Below are positions 41,698 through 53,900 of a DNA stretch of 64,000 bases, piece after piece (the stretch's first letter is position 1; each line of letters opens with the position of its first letter). A model generated the notes under the pieces. The model had not been told where the DNA came from, did not search any database, and saw nothing but the letters and a program-made list of their open reading frames with translations. The stretch lies in contig CM029617.1 in the NCBI GenBank assembly GCA_017311315.1, positions 6,709,820 to 6,773,819 of the forward strand, in the 5' to 3' direction. A program made the translations under genes and the position numbers. This stretch comes from Dendrocalamus latiflorus. Lineage: Eukaryota; Streptophyta; Magnoliopsida; Poales; Poaceae.

Positions 41698-43372
41698 ATG
41701 TCTACCGAAAGTTCCATCTCCTCATCATCATCGGCACCAGTGATGAACTCTACGATGAACTTGTCCACCAGTTCCAGCGGTGGACTCCTCCCCATGCCTG
41801 CGTTCGACCACCTCATCAACGTGAAGCTGATGCATGAAAACTATTTGATGTGGAAGGCCAGATCCTTCCTTATCTCTGAGGACAACAAATGCTCGGCTAC
41901 GTCAACGGCACCAACAAGCCTCCTGAAGCTTATATCTCCCAGACAACGGATGGGAATATCATCCAAATTCAGAATCCAGCATATCAAATATGGGTTCAGA
42001 CTAAACAATTGGTACTTAGTTCCTTGCTTTCATCTTTATCTCCCGAGGTTCTGTCATAGGTTCTCTTCCTACCCCCTGCAGCTGAAGTTTGGAATGCTCT
42101 TGAACGTATGTTTTCATCTCAATCTCGGGGCAAAGGATCTTGCAAGTGCGGATGCTTTTATCCAACACCAAGAAGGAGTAGTCTGTTATCAAGTACTTCA
42201 GTAAGATGAAGTTTCTAGAAAACATGATGGCATCTGCTGGAAAACCCTTGGAAGGAGAGGAATTTGTCTCTTATGTTCTTGCAGGTCTCAAGTCTGATTA
42301 CAATCCGCTAGTTACTTCAATCACCATGTGAATAGATCTGATTAACATCAATGATCTATATGCTCATCTCTTAAACTTTGAGATAAGACTGGAGCACCAG
42401 CATGTTGATGTCTCCTTCTCTAGCTCCTCTGCAAACATGGCTTCACATGGAGGAGGCCAGGGGAACCGGAGAGGCTGTGGATGAGGCGGCCATGAAGGAA
42501 GTTATGGTGGCAGAAAACAGAACGACCACTTCAACAATAATCGACCTACCTACCAAGATTGCAGCAAAAGAGGGCACACAACTCTAAAGTGCTATAACAT
42601 ATTCAATCATTCTTATCAAGGTACTGATGAGAATATAAGTGCATCCATGGTGAATGTCAACAGCAGCTACAATGTTGATACCAATTGGTATGTCGACATA
42701 GGTGCTACAGACCACATCACAAGCAATCTCAATAGGTTGACAATGTGTGAGAAGTACCATGGTCATGATCAGATACACATGGCCAATGGGTCAGGTATGC
42801 ACATTAGCCATATTGGTCATTCTAAAATACCCTTCAATTCCCGTGATATTCATCTCAATAATGTTCTTTATGCTCTTAGTGCCACAAAAATCTTCTTTCT
42901 ATACACCGTCCAACATCTAACAATAATGCTTTCCTTGAATTTCACCCTGATCATTTTTTCTTAAGGATCAATCCATGAGGAGAGCACTTCTTCGAGGACG
43001 GTGTGAGAAAGGGCTTTATCCCATTAAGTAGCAGCCATCTTCATCAAGTAAACATGTTTTGGCCATGACTAGAGACACTCAAGAGAGATAGCATAGTCAT
43101 CTAGGACACCCTTCTTTTTCTATAGTTCAGCATGTTATTAGTAGCAATAATCTATCATGCTCCAATAAATCCAATAGTGTGTTGGTCTGTGATGCCTATC
43201 AACAAGCCAAGAGTCGTCAATTGTCTTTCTCTAATTTGAATAATACTTTCACTGTTCCTTTCGAACTCATTTTTTCTGATGTTTGGGGCCCTACTCCTCC
43301 GTTTGTTAATGGCTATAAATATTATGTCAGTTTCATTGACAACTTTAGTAAATTCACTTGGATCTACATGTT
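41698..43372 (+). pseudogene. copia A gag-protease-integrase, first part
   Basis: Starts MSTESSISSSSSAPVMNSTM. The gag part has FDHLINVKLMHENYLMWKAR and, after frameshifts, GEEFVSYVLAGLKSDYNPLV. A Gly/Asn-rich region and a decayed CxxxGH knuckle follow. The protease reads WYVDIGATDHITSNL (DTGA changed to DIGA). The GAG-pre-integrase has HLGHPSFSIVQH, and the integrase start reads FELIFSDVWGPTPPF and YKYYVSFIDNFSKFTW. Several frameshifts and a TGA in place of Arg (likely CGA) interrupt it. It is cut at WIYM by the LARD. Confidence 0.85.
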
Positions 43373-43663
43373 TGTCGTAGCTACGGGCTAAACAGGAAGA
43401 GAGTGGGATCGATAGGAGAGGAAGAGAGCTAGATCTGGAGAGGTGGTGAGAATGAAGGAGATGTCCCCCTTTGCCCCTCCTGGGGGCTTATATATATGTG
43501 AGTGGGGTAGAATGGGAAATCCCCATTCTACCCCTTAGCATTTACAAAGGATGGGGGTACACTGGTATATTTACACTGTTGTATTCCTCTATACTATTGG
43601 GCCTATTACATGTTGGACTAGTTGCACGGCCCAGTCACGGGGGGTTGGGCCACCCCTACAACA
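43373..43663 (-). repeat. 3' LTR of the LARD
   Basis: Starts (plus strand) TGTCGTAGCTACGGGCTAAA and ends CACCCCTACAACA. Nearly identical to 50584-50874; visible differences include CACTGTTGTATTCCTCTATA against CACTATTGTATTTCTCAACA. Confidence 0.93.
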
Positions 43664-43799
43664 GTACTCCCTCGACAGCAAGCGCTGAGGTCCCGATGGG
43701 CGAGCTGACGCGATCAACCACCCCAGCCCCCCGTTCCCTGACAGCAAGCACGAGGGTGCCGATGCAACTGATAGCGCGCAGACCCTAGAGGCAATGCTT

Positions 43800-45470
43800 A
43801 TGAAGGAACCGGTGAGGCGCCGGAGACGTCGTCGAGCGCCGAAGACGTGCCGTCCCGCCGAGGCGATGCCTACAAGGCGGACGACGGAGTCGAGCGCCGA
43901 AGACGTGCCGTCCCACCGAGGCGATGCCTACAAGGCGGACGGCGGAGTCGAGGCCGAAGGCGTGTCGTCGAGCGCCGAAGACGTGACGTCCCGCCGAGGC
44001 GATGCCTACAAGGCGGACGGCGGAGTCGAGCGTCGAAGACGTGCCGTCCCACCGAGGCGATGCCTACGAGGCGGACGGCGGAGTCGAGGCCGAAGGCGTG
44101 TCGTCGAGCGCCGAAGACGTGCCGTCCCGCCAAGGCGATGCCTACGAGGCGGACGGCGGAGTCGAGCGCCGAAGACGTGTTGTCGAGCGCTGAAGACGCG
44201 CCGGCGAGCGCCCAAGACGTGCCGTCCCGCCGAGGCGATGCCTACAAGGCGGACGGCGGAGTCGAGGCCGAAGGCGTGTCGTCGAGCGCCGAAGACGTGC
44301 CGTCCCGCCGAGGCGATGCCTACGAGGCAGACGGCGGAGTCGAGCGCCGAAGGCGTGTCGTCGAGCGCCGAAGACGTGCCGTCCCGCCGAGGCGATGCCT
44401 ACGAGGCGGACGGCGGAGTCGAGCGCCGAAGACGTGTTGTCGAGCGCCGAAGACGCGCCGGCGAGCGCCCAAGCCGTGCCGTCCCGCCGAGACGATGCCT
44501 ACAAGGCGAACGGCGGAGTCGAGCGCCGAAGACGTGCCGTCCCACCGAGGCGATGCCTACGAGGCGGACGGCGGAGTCGAGGCCGAAGGCGTGTCGTCGA
44601 GCGCCGAAGACGTGCCGTCCCGCTGAGGCGATGGCTACGAGGCGGACGGCGGAGTCGAGCGCCGAAGACGTGCCGTCCCGCCGAGGTGATGGCTACGAGG
44701 CGGACGGCGGAGTCGAGCGCCGAAGGCGTGTCGTCGAGCGCCGAAGACGTGCCGTCCCGCCGAGGCGATGCCTACGAGGCGGACGGCGGAGTCGAGCGCC
44801 GAAGACGTGTTGTCGAGCGCCGAAGACGTGCCGTCCCGCCGAGGTGATGCCTACGAGGCGGACGGCGGAGTCGAGCGCCGAAGGCGTGTCGTCGAGCGCC
44901 GAAGACGTGCCGTCCCGCCGAGGCGATGCCTACGAGGCGGACGGCGGAGTCGAGCGCCGAAGACGTGTTGTCGAGCGCCGAAGACGCGCCGGCGAGCGCC
45001 CAAGACGTGCCGTCCCGCCGAGGCGATGCCTACAAGGCGGACGGCGGAGTCGAGCGCCGAAGACGTGCCGTCCCACCGAGGCGATGCCTACGAGGCGGAC
45101 GGCGGAGTCGAGGCCGAAGGCGTGTCGTCGAGCGCCGAAGACGTGCCGTCCCGCCGAGGCGATGCCTACGAGGCGGACGGCGGAGTCGAGCGCCGAAGGC
45201 GTGTCGTCGAGCGCGGAAGACGTGCCGTCCCGCCGAGGCGATGCCTACGAGGCGTACGGCGGAGTCGAGCGCCGAAGACGTGTTGTCGAGCGCCGAAGAC
45301 GCGCCGGCGAGCGCCCAAGGAGTGCCGTCCCGCCGAGGCGATGCCTACGAGGCGGACGGCGGAGTCGAGCGCCGAAGACGTGTCGTCGAGCGCCGAAGAC
45401 GTGCCGTCCCGCCGAGGCGATGCCTACAAGGCGGACGGCGGAGTCGAGCGCCGAAGACGCGCCGACACTG
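43800..45470. repeat. 58-bp GC-rich tandem array with higher-order variants
   Basis: The core unit starts GTCGAGCGCCGAAGACGTGC, includes CCGAGGCGATGCCTACGAGG and is 58 bp. Inserted modules (GTCGAGGCCGAAGGCGT; TGTTGTCGAGCGCCGAAGAC; GCGCCGGCGAGCGCCCAAG) recur in a fixed order and create higher-order repeats. The unit has no stop in any plus frame and is not a multiple of three, so all three plus frames are long and open (up to 618 codons) and each cycles through the others' sequence. I regard it as non-coding. Confidence 0.9.
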
Positions 45471-46757
45471 TTGTTCCCCTACCTTCGAAAAGTGTGTCTA
45501 CTGAGGGCGGGCGCTTGGAGCGTAGGCCGAAGGCACTACGCACGCCGAGGTAGGGAGGCGAGACCGCCGTTCCCCTACCTTCAGAAAGGAGTGCCCGCGG
45601 GGAGCGGGCGCTTGGAGCGTATGCCGAAGGCAGTACGCGCGCCGAGGTAGGGAGGCGAGAGCGCCGTTCCCCTACCTTCAAAAAGGAGTGCCCGCGGGGA
45701 GCGGGCGCTTGGAGCGTGTGCCGAAGGCACTACGCACGCCGAGGTAGGGTGGCGAGAGCGCCGTTCCCCTACCTTCAAAAAGGAGTGCCCGCGGGGAGCG
45801 GGCGCTTGGAGCGTGTGCCGAAGGCCCTACGCACGCCGAGGTAGGGAGGCGAGAGCGTCGTTCCCCTACCTTCAAAAAGGAGTGCCCGCGGGGAGCGGGC
45901 GCTTGGAGCGTCTGCCGAAGGCCCTACGCACGCCGAGGTAGGGAGGCGAGAGCGCCGTTCCCCTACCTTCAAAAAGGAGTGCCCGCGGGGAGCGGGCGCT
46001 TGGAGCGTCTGCCGAAGGCCCTACGCACGCCGAGGTAGGGAGGCGAGAGCGTCGTTCCCCTACCTTCAAAAAGGAGTGCCCGCGGGGAGCGGGCGCTGAG
46101 AGCGTGTGCCGAAGGCACTACGCACGCCGAGGTAGGGAGGCGAGAGCGCCGTTCCCCTACCTTCAAAAAGGAGTGCCCGCGGGGAGCGGGCGCTTGGAGC
46201 GTATGCCGAAGGCCCTACGCACGCCGAGGTAGGGAGGCGAGAGCGCCGTTCCCCTACCTTCAAAAAGGAGTGCCCGCGGGGAGCGGGCGCTTGGAGCGTA
46301 TGCCGAAGGCAGTACGCACGCCGAGGTAGGGAGGCGAGAGCGCCGTTCCCCTACCTTCAAAAAGGAGTGCCTGCGGGGAGTGGGCGCTTGGAGCGTGTGC
46401 CGAAGGCACTACGCACGCCGAGGTAGGGAGGCGAGAGCGCCGTTCCCCTACCTTCAAAAAGGAGGGCCCGCGGGGAGCGGGCGCTTGGAGCGTATGCCGA
46501 AGGCACTATGCACGCCGAGGTAGGGAGGCGAGACCGCCGTTCCCCTACCTTCAAAAAGGAGCGTCCGCGGGGAGCGGGCGCTTGGAGCGTATGCCGAAGG
46601 CACTACGCACGCCGAGGTAGGGAGGCGAGACCGCCGTTCCCCTACCTTCAAAAAGGAGCGTCCGCGGGGAGCGGGCGCTTGGAGCGTATGCCGAAGGCCC
46701 TACGCACGCCAAGGTAGGGAGGCGAGACCGCCGTTCCCCTACCTTCAAAAAGGAGCG
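45470..46757. repeat. 97-bp tandem array, about 13 copies
   Basis: The unit runs GTTCCCCTACCTTCAAAAAG, then CCCGCGGGGAGCGGGCGC, then TGCCGAAGGCACTACGCACG, then CCGAGGTAGGGAGGCGAGA. Starts recur at exactly 97-bp steps. Each unit contains complementary CCCCTACCT and AGGTAGGG, so each can fold into its own hairpin. Copies differ by one to five bases. Confidence 0.95.
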
Positions 46758-46879
46758 ATACACTCCCTGGTGTAACACGCTCGAAGGTGCGACATCCAGG
46801 TGCCGCATCACTAAGGCGAGGCACTCCCTAGTGTCTCGGCCATCGCGCAATTTTTATACTCCGTAGAGTGCGTGAGGGT

Positions 46880-47270
46880 AACTGGTGCGTGCGGAGGCGG
46901 ACCTCGGCACACGACTTGTTTATAGTCCGCGGACTCCCGCATTCGGAGGCAGACCTCGGCGCACGACTTTATTTATAGTCCGCAGACTGGTGCGTGCGGA
47001 GGCGGACCTCAACGCACGACTTGATTTATAGTCCGCGGACTCTCGCGTGCGGAGGCAGACATCGGCGCACGACTTAATTTATAGTCCTTGGACTGCGTGC
47101 GAAGGCGTCCCCCCGCACGTCTTTTGTTTATACTCAATCCCGCCCCCCTGGCGACGGCGAGTGCACACGCGAACGTGCGTCTTTGGTTTATACTCAGTCC
47201 CGCCCCCCTGGCGACGGCGAGTGCACACGCGAACGTGCGTCTTTGGTTTATACTCCGTGGAGTACGCCGA
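46880..47270. repeat. Two further short tandem arrays in the LARD
   Basis: About four copies of a roughly 63-bp unit with CGCACGACTT-TATTTATAGTCC-GCGGACT-GCGTGCGGAGGC (46880-47110), followed by two full copies of a 68-bp unit with CCCGCCCCCCTGGCGACGGC and GAACGTGCGTCTTTGGTTTA (47130-47265). Confidence 0.85.
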
Positions 47271-50200
47271 CGCTCGAGGCGATCGTGCGATTTAAACCAA
47301 AAGCGAGGACCAAAACAGAGGCACGAAAAGAAATGGCCAAAGCCTCGCGGCAACAAAACGCTCCAGGATTCCATACCATAAAAGCATTTTATGCTGCGGT
47401 GGCCCAAAATAGGCAAAAACTGGAGGAACAAATAGAGCCGAATCGAATGCTCTGAGAATGAAACTGCGGTTAAAGCCTCACACGTAACCATGTGTAGTAC
47501 GTACCAGACGGGGTGGTGCCCTGATGCCTGCACCAGAGCCTAGGCGGAGTGGCGCTAGCACGTCTGCGGAGACTTCGCGGAGTAGGCGAAGTCATGCTGG
47601 AGGACTGGTGAAATCGTCGTGCCGATGACGTCGTTGCGGGGTTGAGCGGACCAGGACCGAAGGAGCTTGAATCATGCACGGGTGGTGCGAAGACCTCCGC
47701 ATGGGAGCTTGCCATCGCTTCGCGCATGCGTACGCAAGAAATGGATTCCTCATGCGCGCATGTCACAGGAGATGCATACTTCATGCATGGTATGTGGACG
47801 TACACTCCATGCATGCATACGTGCATACGTAGATGGTGTCGACCTCCGTGTTTAGTGCGCGTCTTCGGCGGAGCAGAGGCGCGTCTCGGTGCGGAGGCTT
47901 GGGCTGCGGGCGGAGGCGTCGATGCGCTCGCCCCCCCCCCTTCAGCGCAGTGGCTTGTGAAGGCAATGCAACGTCCCCGGAGGCGCTCAACGAACGACGC
48001 GGAGTGGATACCTCGGCCGATGCGCGGATGCTCAAGGGCGACGCGCTCGACGACACGGAGGCTCCGGAGACGCTGAACGCGTAGACTTCGGATGCGAGGC
48101 TTGGTGTCCTGCGCGGAGGCGACGCGAGGCTGAAGGCTCGTTGTAGAGTGTAGGCCCGGCGTTGGCTCGGCACAGTCGCGGGGCTCCCTTTGGTGCAGAT
48201 GCGCTTCTTGGCTTCTCGCCGGGACTTCGGCGAGACGTGGCCGACTTCGGGGGTATCGTCGCACGCCTCATCCGCTCCTTCCGCCTCCGCACACGCTGGA
48301 GTGGCTTCGAGCCGGAGACTTCGGGTGGGGGACTTCGCGAGTATGCAGGGGCTTCGAGCCGGAGGCTTCAGGCGGGAGCCGCATGCATGAGGTCCCACGC
48401 GTGGACGCCGAGGGCGGGGAGGCCGGAACTGCGGCGCAGACTTGATCTCTGGGGGCAGGTACGCGTGGGCCCCGACGAAGGACTTCGACCGGGCTGCCGT
48501 CGACTCGGCGACGAGCTCCGGCAGGGTGGCGGCGCTTTGTCCCAGCCCAGACTTCAGCTTCCTACCCTGCTTCTTGCATGCAGACGGCTGCAGTATACGT
48601 GCATAAGCGCTCGTCTGCTTCGGCAAGCCCACGCAGTTGCGGTGCTTTTTCTTCCCTGCACGCGGCACGCAACGGATACAAGCGCTGCCCATATATATAT
48701 ATAGATATGCTTACGTTCTTTTCCGCGAGCAGCACAGCTCGTCATCAAGACAGAGTTGTCGTAGATTCCGTTGACATCGCAGATTTCGCCCTTGGGCAGC
48801 CGCACTTGGATGACGGGCTCGACGCTGAACCAAATGCCGGCTACGCCGTCGCGGGCCTGAGCGGAGACCTGTGAAGTCTCGCCCAGGGCGTGCGAAGGCC
48901 AAGTTCAGCTTCGTTAGCGCGGAGGCGGGCGGAGGCCGGAGTACGTCTTCCCTTTGTTTGTTGTGGAGAGGTCGGAGCCATGCGAAGGTCGGCGGAGACT
49001 ACGCAATCCCGTGGCGCACGGCCTTCGCTAGTGCGGAGGCTTGTGGACACCGCGGCCGAAGTATGGTCGTGCGCCGTCGCAGAAGCAGAGCCGTGGCGGG
49101 GTGGGCGCAGTTGGCTCGGGCTTCGGCGAGGCGAAGGCCGAGGTCGGCGCGGAGACGAGCGAGCACCGGGATAAGGCGGACGCGACGCCCCTTGCTTGCC
49201 CATGCAGCAAGCGTGGCAGGATGCTGGCGCGGCGGAGCGCACGGGGCCACGACCAAACCCGGCGGCGTCATCGCGGAGCCCGAGACCAAGGACCGAGGAC
49301 GACCCTCCGGAGTCGCAGCAGAGATGCGGGGTCGAAGCCGACCCGGGCTCGCACAGCATGTCCACGCGGCGTTGAGCTCCGTCTGGCCTTCGCATGGGCC
49401 TCCGTGAGCTTGCGTATACAGGATATCTGAGTGCACGCACCGGTGCCCGTGGGCTTGCAGCCACGAGGCCTCACGTACGCATGCGCCTTGGAGTTTCCAT
49501 CCACGCATGCATGAATGGATAGATGCACGTGAAGGAGTATATAGAGCCACATGCACGCATGGATTATATAAACCAACGTGCATGCATGGAGTATGTAGAT
49601 ACTTCACACGGTTGACTTCGGGAAGCAGGGACTCGAGGATAGCACGGAGCTCCTGATCGCACGGAGACGAGCGAGGACTCAGGCCCACGCGGAGGCCACA
49701 GGGTGGAAGGCTCTGAGGCAGTCGAAGGCTTCGACGACGCGGAGTCCACAGTTGCGCTCGGCGAGGTGTACTTTGTGCGGGGTCCAGCGCGGACGAGTCG
49801 AAGGCGTGCGGGCTCCCAAGAGGATCGTGCCCTGTATTTTCCTGCAGCATGCGACAAGTACAACCAGCGAAGCTTGATGCTTTTTTTTTCTTACTTGATA
49901 TTTGCAGCGCGGAGACGGAGACGAGCGGAAGTCGGGGCTTAGCTTCGGCAGACACCGAGGGCGCAGAGTTCGGCGCAGGCATAGGCTAGGCCTCGCTTGA
50001 CATGCGGAGACCGGGGTCGAGGCGCGGGATCTGGCGTCGACTGGAGGCTCGACGATGTGCGCAGGCGCGAACGCTTGCCTTGGCGCGGAGGCCACACCAG
50101 AGCTAGGCTTCAGCAGCGCGGGGCGAGCTGAGGCCGAAGCACGTCCTCAGCGACGCGGCACGTCCTCGGCGACGCGGAGGCAAGCAGCGCACCGGGCGAA

Positions 50201-50564
50201 GCCGCCGAGTTGGAGAGACTTGCATGGACTCAGGCGCCGTGGGCCTCGACGGCATGCGGAGACCACTTCTAGCGCAGAGGGTAGCATGGGGGCGTGAAAT
50301 CACACGCCCAGATATGAGCATACCATCGAGTCATCTCAGGAATCGTTTTCCTGCACGAAAGCCTCCAGCGCGGAGGTGACAACAAAATAGAAATAGTCGA
50401 TTCGATCAGATCTACTCGATGCAGCACCTGAGTGACTCGACTAGATCTCAGATCTATTCAATACAGCTCGTAGAGTGAAGTACTTATCTGTCGATGATGA
50501 TGCTCTGTCGATGATGATGCTCCCAAGAACAGCCTCCAGCTCTTCAAGCGACCTTTCATCCGAG
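47271..50564. other. Unique GC-rich interior of the LARD
   Basis: GC-rich sequence with frequent GCGGAGGC-like phrases and dispersed CATGCATG palindromes. Long frames exist on both strands (for example minus 47781-48692 and 48999-49982), but they overlap each other, lack any recognisable domain and follow composition. I see no gag, protease, integrase or RT motif. Confidence 0.65.
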
Positions 50565-50581
50565 CCCCACGGACGGCGCCA
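50565..50581 (-). promoter_or_regulatory. Primer-binding site of the LARD (tRNA-Asp type)
   Basis: TGGCGCCGTCCGTGGGG on the minus strand, two bases from the 5' LTR. The first nine bases fit the 3' end of plant tRNA-Asp; the rest match less well. Confidence 0.7.
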
Positions 50582-50583
50582 TC

Positions 50584-50874
50584 TGTCGTAGCTACGGGCT
50601 AAACAAGAAGAGAGGGGGATCGATAGGAGAGGAAGAGAGCTAGATCTGGAGAGGTGGTGAGAATGAAGGAGATGTCCCCCTTTGCCCCTCCTGGGGGCTT
50701 ATATATATGTGAGTGGGGTAGAATGGGAAATCCCCATTCTACCCCTTAGCATTTACAAAGGATGGGGGTACACTGGTATATTTACACTATTGTATTTCTC
50801 AACACTATTGGGCCTATTACATGTTGGACTAGTTGCACAGCCCAGTCACGGGGGGTTGGGCCACCCCTACAACA
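50584..50874 (-). repeat. 5' LTR of the LARD
   Basis: The 291-bp partner of 43373-43663, adjacent to the PBS, with the TATA motif at about 50700-50708 (TATATATAAG on the minus strand). Confidence 0.93.
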
Positions 50875-50985
50875 ATGTTGAAAACAAAAGTGATGGCTTT
50901 CATATTTTTGCCCAATTCCAAAAACATACTGAATGTATCCTCAATAGGAAGATTCTTTCGGTCTAAATCGACTGGGGTGGTGAAT
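50875..50985 (+). pseudogene. copia A integrase, middle part
   Basis: Continues the integrase cut at 43372: ENKSDGFHIFAQFQKHTECI then RKILSV and, in a neighbouring frame, SDWGGEY, the RSDxGGE motif around the catalytic Asp. It is cut again after TGAAT by the solo LTR. Confidence 0.85.
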
Positions 50986-53900
50986 TGTGACCCCCGTGTC
51001 ATTACCATGGGGTAATAACACTAGTCAATGGATTATTACTTGTCATTTCGGTAGAACACCGCGTTTAACAAGTAACAAACCAATTAGAGTAGTTGCAGCA
51101 GAACAATAATTACAGACTGACAACACAATTTTTATTACAACCCGTAAGTGACTTAAGTTCGAGTCACGTAATTGTTTCTTACGGTTACCATAATTCTGGT
51201 CCATTACATAACTAAGTACCACATTAGTGGGAGATACATGGTTACTTATTCTGTAATACCCGTCGGTCCTATTATGACAATCTAAGAACTGTCTATTCCT
51301 CCCAGCCGTCAGATACGGCCTCCATCTCGTCATCCTCTGCAACCTCATATCCTGAGGTGTCCTCATACTCAAGCCCGCCCTCTTCGAAACCCAAAAATTC
51401 CCCTGCTGAGAATTGTTCTGAAAGGGGAGATTTAATAGCAAGAGTGAGTACAGAGTACTCAGCAAGTTCATAAATAATGATGCAATCTTTTTCAGGTTTC
51501 TACCTGGATCTTACCTGATTCAGCTTTTCCAAAGGACATAATATAAGTTTTGAAAGGTTGGCAGTGTTTTAACTTATGAAATATCTACCATTCATTTTGG
51601 AACAAGAGAAAAACCAGTGTTTCTCCCCGTAGACTCTTATCCAAGAGACTGGCATGAATTCATGATTTTTAGTACTGCACAGACTTGTATCACTTTACCC
51701 ATAATTATTCTGAATTCTTATGGACACTGGACTTTCGCATTTCCTTTGATGCGACCCCAAATTTAGAATACAGAATGTTTCCTCATCCCTTATAACCATA
51801 TCTCCATCCGGCAATCAAGTCGTTGGTCGAGCGGTTCTGAATACTCGACACTCCACATACGCTAATATAAGCGACTTGGACTCCCGGGTTTTCTTACCGG
51901 CCCGAGTCCCTTTCCTAAGTTATTACTTACCCGTCATGGAGATAATAGCAATAAAAGAGAGTAACTTGTTCCGCCCGTTTAGCACAGGAGTATGGTTGAT
52001 ACTGTTTTACGGTTTATTTCAAAATGAAGGTTGTTTTATAGTCCTTGTATGATAACCATATGTAAAGGGCCTCACCTGCCTCTGAATTCTCAATCCAGAG
52101 CACCCTTTACCATCCTCTAATAATTCCTCTACCGCCCACTGCTCCTCCAGTGGACTTATTTACTTTTGGTTACTTATCATGTTATCCAATATTCTGACCA
52201 TGTTTCTTTATTTTAGAAACTAATTTTCATGCACATTTAGAGAATAACAATAAAAAACCAAAATATTTTTCATGAACCACCGCAGGCTTGGCAGCCCGCT
52301 TTACTTGCCTGACCGAGAAGTAGCTATCTTAGTTAGTGTCTGGGCAGTCTCTTTTTCTGGAACCAAATCCCTTCCTGCATTATTTTAAAATAGAAATACG
52401 GATTTTCAAATGAAGCAATAACCCTTGTCAAATTTTAGTTTTAGGAGTCTAATTTCCAGGCTTTTAAAGGAAGATTATTTATAGAGAGTCTTTGTTAATA
52501 ATTTTCTTACATATTTTAATTTGATGTGATATGCATGTATTTTAGTTTGCTGTTTCTCTTCTCTTTTTATGTATTTTGTGGACTCCTCTGAAATTTCAGG
52601 TTTATTAAAAAAAAAGAAACTGGCCCACTTGGCCTCTCGGCCTGAGCCGGCCCAACTGACCGAGCAGCCCAATCGGCGCGGGGGGTGATAGGACCCAGCC
52701 GACGCCCTTGCTCCCCACTCCTCCCCTCTCTCTCGGCTGCACCCCCTCTCCCCTCTCTCCTGCGACGCCTCCGCTCCCCTCTCTCCTGCGGCGCCTCCGC
52801 CCGCACCAGCCCTGCCGACCATGACGCCGTCGACCGCCGGCCCACCCGCGCCGCCTCTAGCGGGTCTCGCCTCCCCCTCGACTTTCCTCTCCTTCCGGCG
52901 CCGCCGGTGTTCCGGCCTTGCCCAAAAGGCTTGCTTCCTCTCGGTTTCTGCCGCCGATCTAAAATCGGCCGGTCCCTTGGTTGATTTGGGGTGGTGGTTC
53001 CATGGATCTGGCTTGGTAAGTGGTGATTGGATCTGGTTTCCCCCTTTCTCCTATTATGTTCTTGGGTATTTGTGGCTACGGTTGGTCTTTGGGTTGGCCG
53101 GCGCTACACCTTGAGCCGCCGCCTCCGGATCTACCACGGTGGGCATGCATCTCGGCGAAAACCGGGGCTTCAGCATCGCCTCTGGGCGTTGCCCTCTTCC
53201 TCCTTTACGGCGGTGCGCCATGGCAGCGGCACGCTGCCGGCGCACGGCTCTGCACTGGCCTTTGCTGGCCCGTGCCCCGTCTGCTACTCGCCGGCCCCAT
53301 GCACCTCGGTGGCCATGAACCACCGACGCCATGTACTACTCCTTCGACCTTACCAGGTTCTTCTCCTCCACTCCTATCCCCTACTCTTATGCCCTCTTGG
53401 TGATTAGTGTAGAATATGCATGCTATGATGATTACTAGTAGAGATGTGTGTTTTCAGTGAGCAACCATGCGGGGGCTGGGCATGGACATTGTGCTGGGGG
53501 AGCAATTGTCGATGCCCAGGGGCTCATGACGGCCGCTAAAGCCTCTGTCCTGCTAGTCTTTGGGGTGAGCAACCGTGGTCTCTTATGGCATTTGTACATG
53601 TATTGTGTATGCCGATTCTCTGCCTTAAGGGTGCACTGGATGGCTACCCTAATTCGGTTAACCTAGTGTAGTGAGTGGTCTATTTTCCATGCTTGAGTCC
53701 TACGGGCTAACTAGTGTGACTTACTTACATGGGAAACAAGGGCTCTTCGAAGCCTTACCTTATTTGTGCCGTTGGCTTAAGGGGATGTGGTGGTTGTGCT
53801 TTCTTGGCTGTCTTGCCCTTGTGCTTGGTGTGGTGGCTGGCTCCTGGGAGTATCTCCTGGCTAGTGTACTTGGTGCTGTCCTTCTGGTCGTGTTGGTTCC

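Larger units (their letters stand above)
43373..50874 (-). mobile_element. Large non-coding LTR element (LARD), 7.5 kb
   Basis: LTRs of 291 bp each at 43373-43663 and 50584-50874, over 95 percent alike by eye. TSD atgtt at 43368-43372 and 50875-50879. On the minus strand the 5' LTR has TATATATAAGCCC and is followed by GA and TGGCGCCGTCC, a primer-binding site of the type complementary to tRNA-Asp, common in Gypsy-type elements; a short purine-rich tract (GAGGGAGTAC) abuts the other LTR. The 6.9-kb interior encodes no gag or pol and is filled with GC-rich tandem arrays and unique GC-rich DNA. It must have used proteins of another element. Confidence 0.9.

Noticed and set aside
43794..45650. 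A 618-codon plus-strand open frame and its overlapping companions, Arg-rich and strongly repetitive
   Set aside because: The 58-bp repeat unit has no stop codons and is not a multiple of three, so all plus frames are open and encode each other's text. There is no domain, and the element's orientation is minus.
45581..46850. Serial 65-codon minus-strand frames every 97 bp
   Set aside because: They are the same frame of a 97-bp tandem repeat and arise from the array, not from a gene family.
47781..49982. Long frames of 300 or more codons in the LARD interior
   Set aside because: They overlap on opposite strands, have only compositional character and match no retroelement or host domain.
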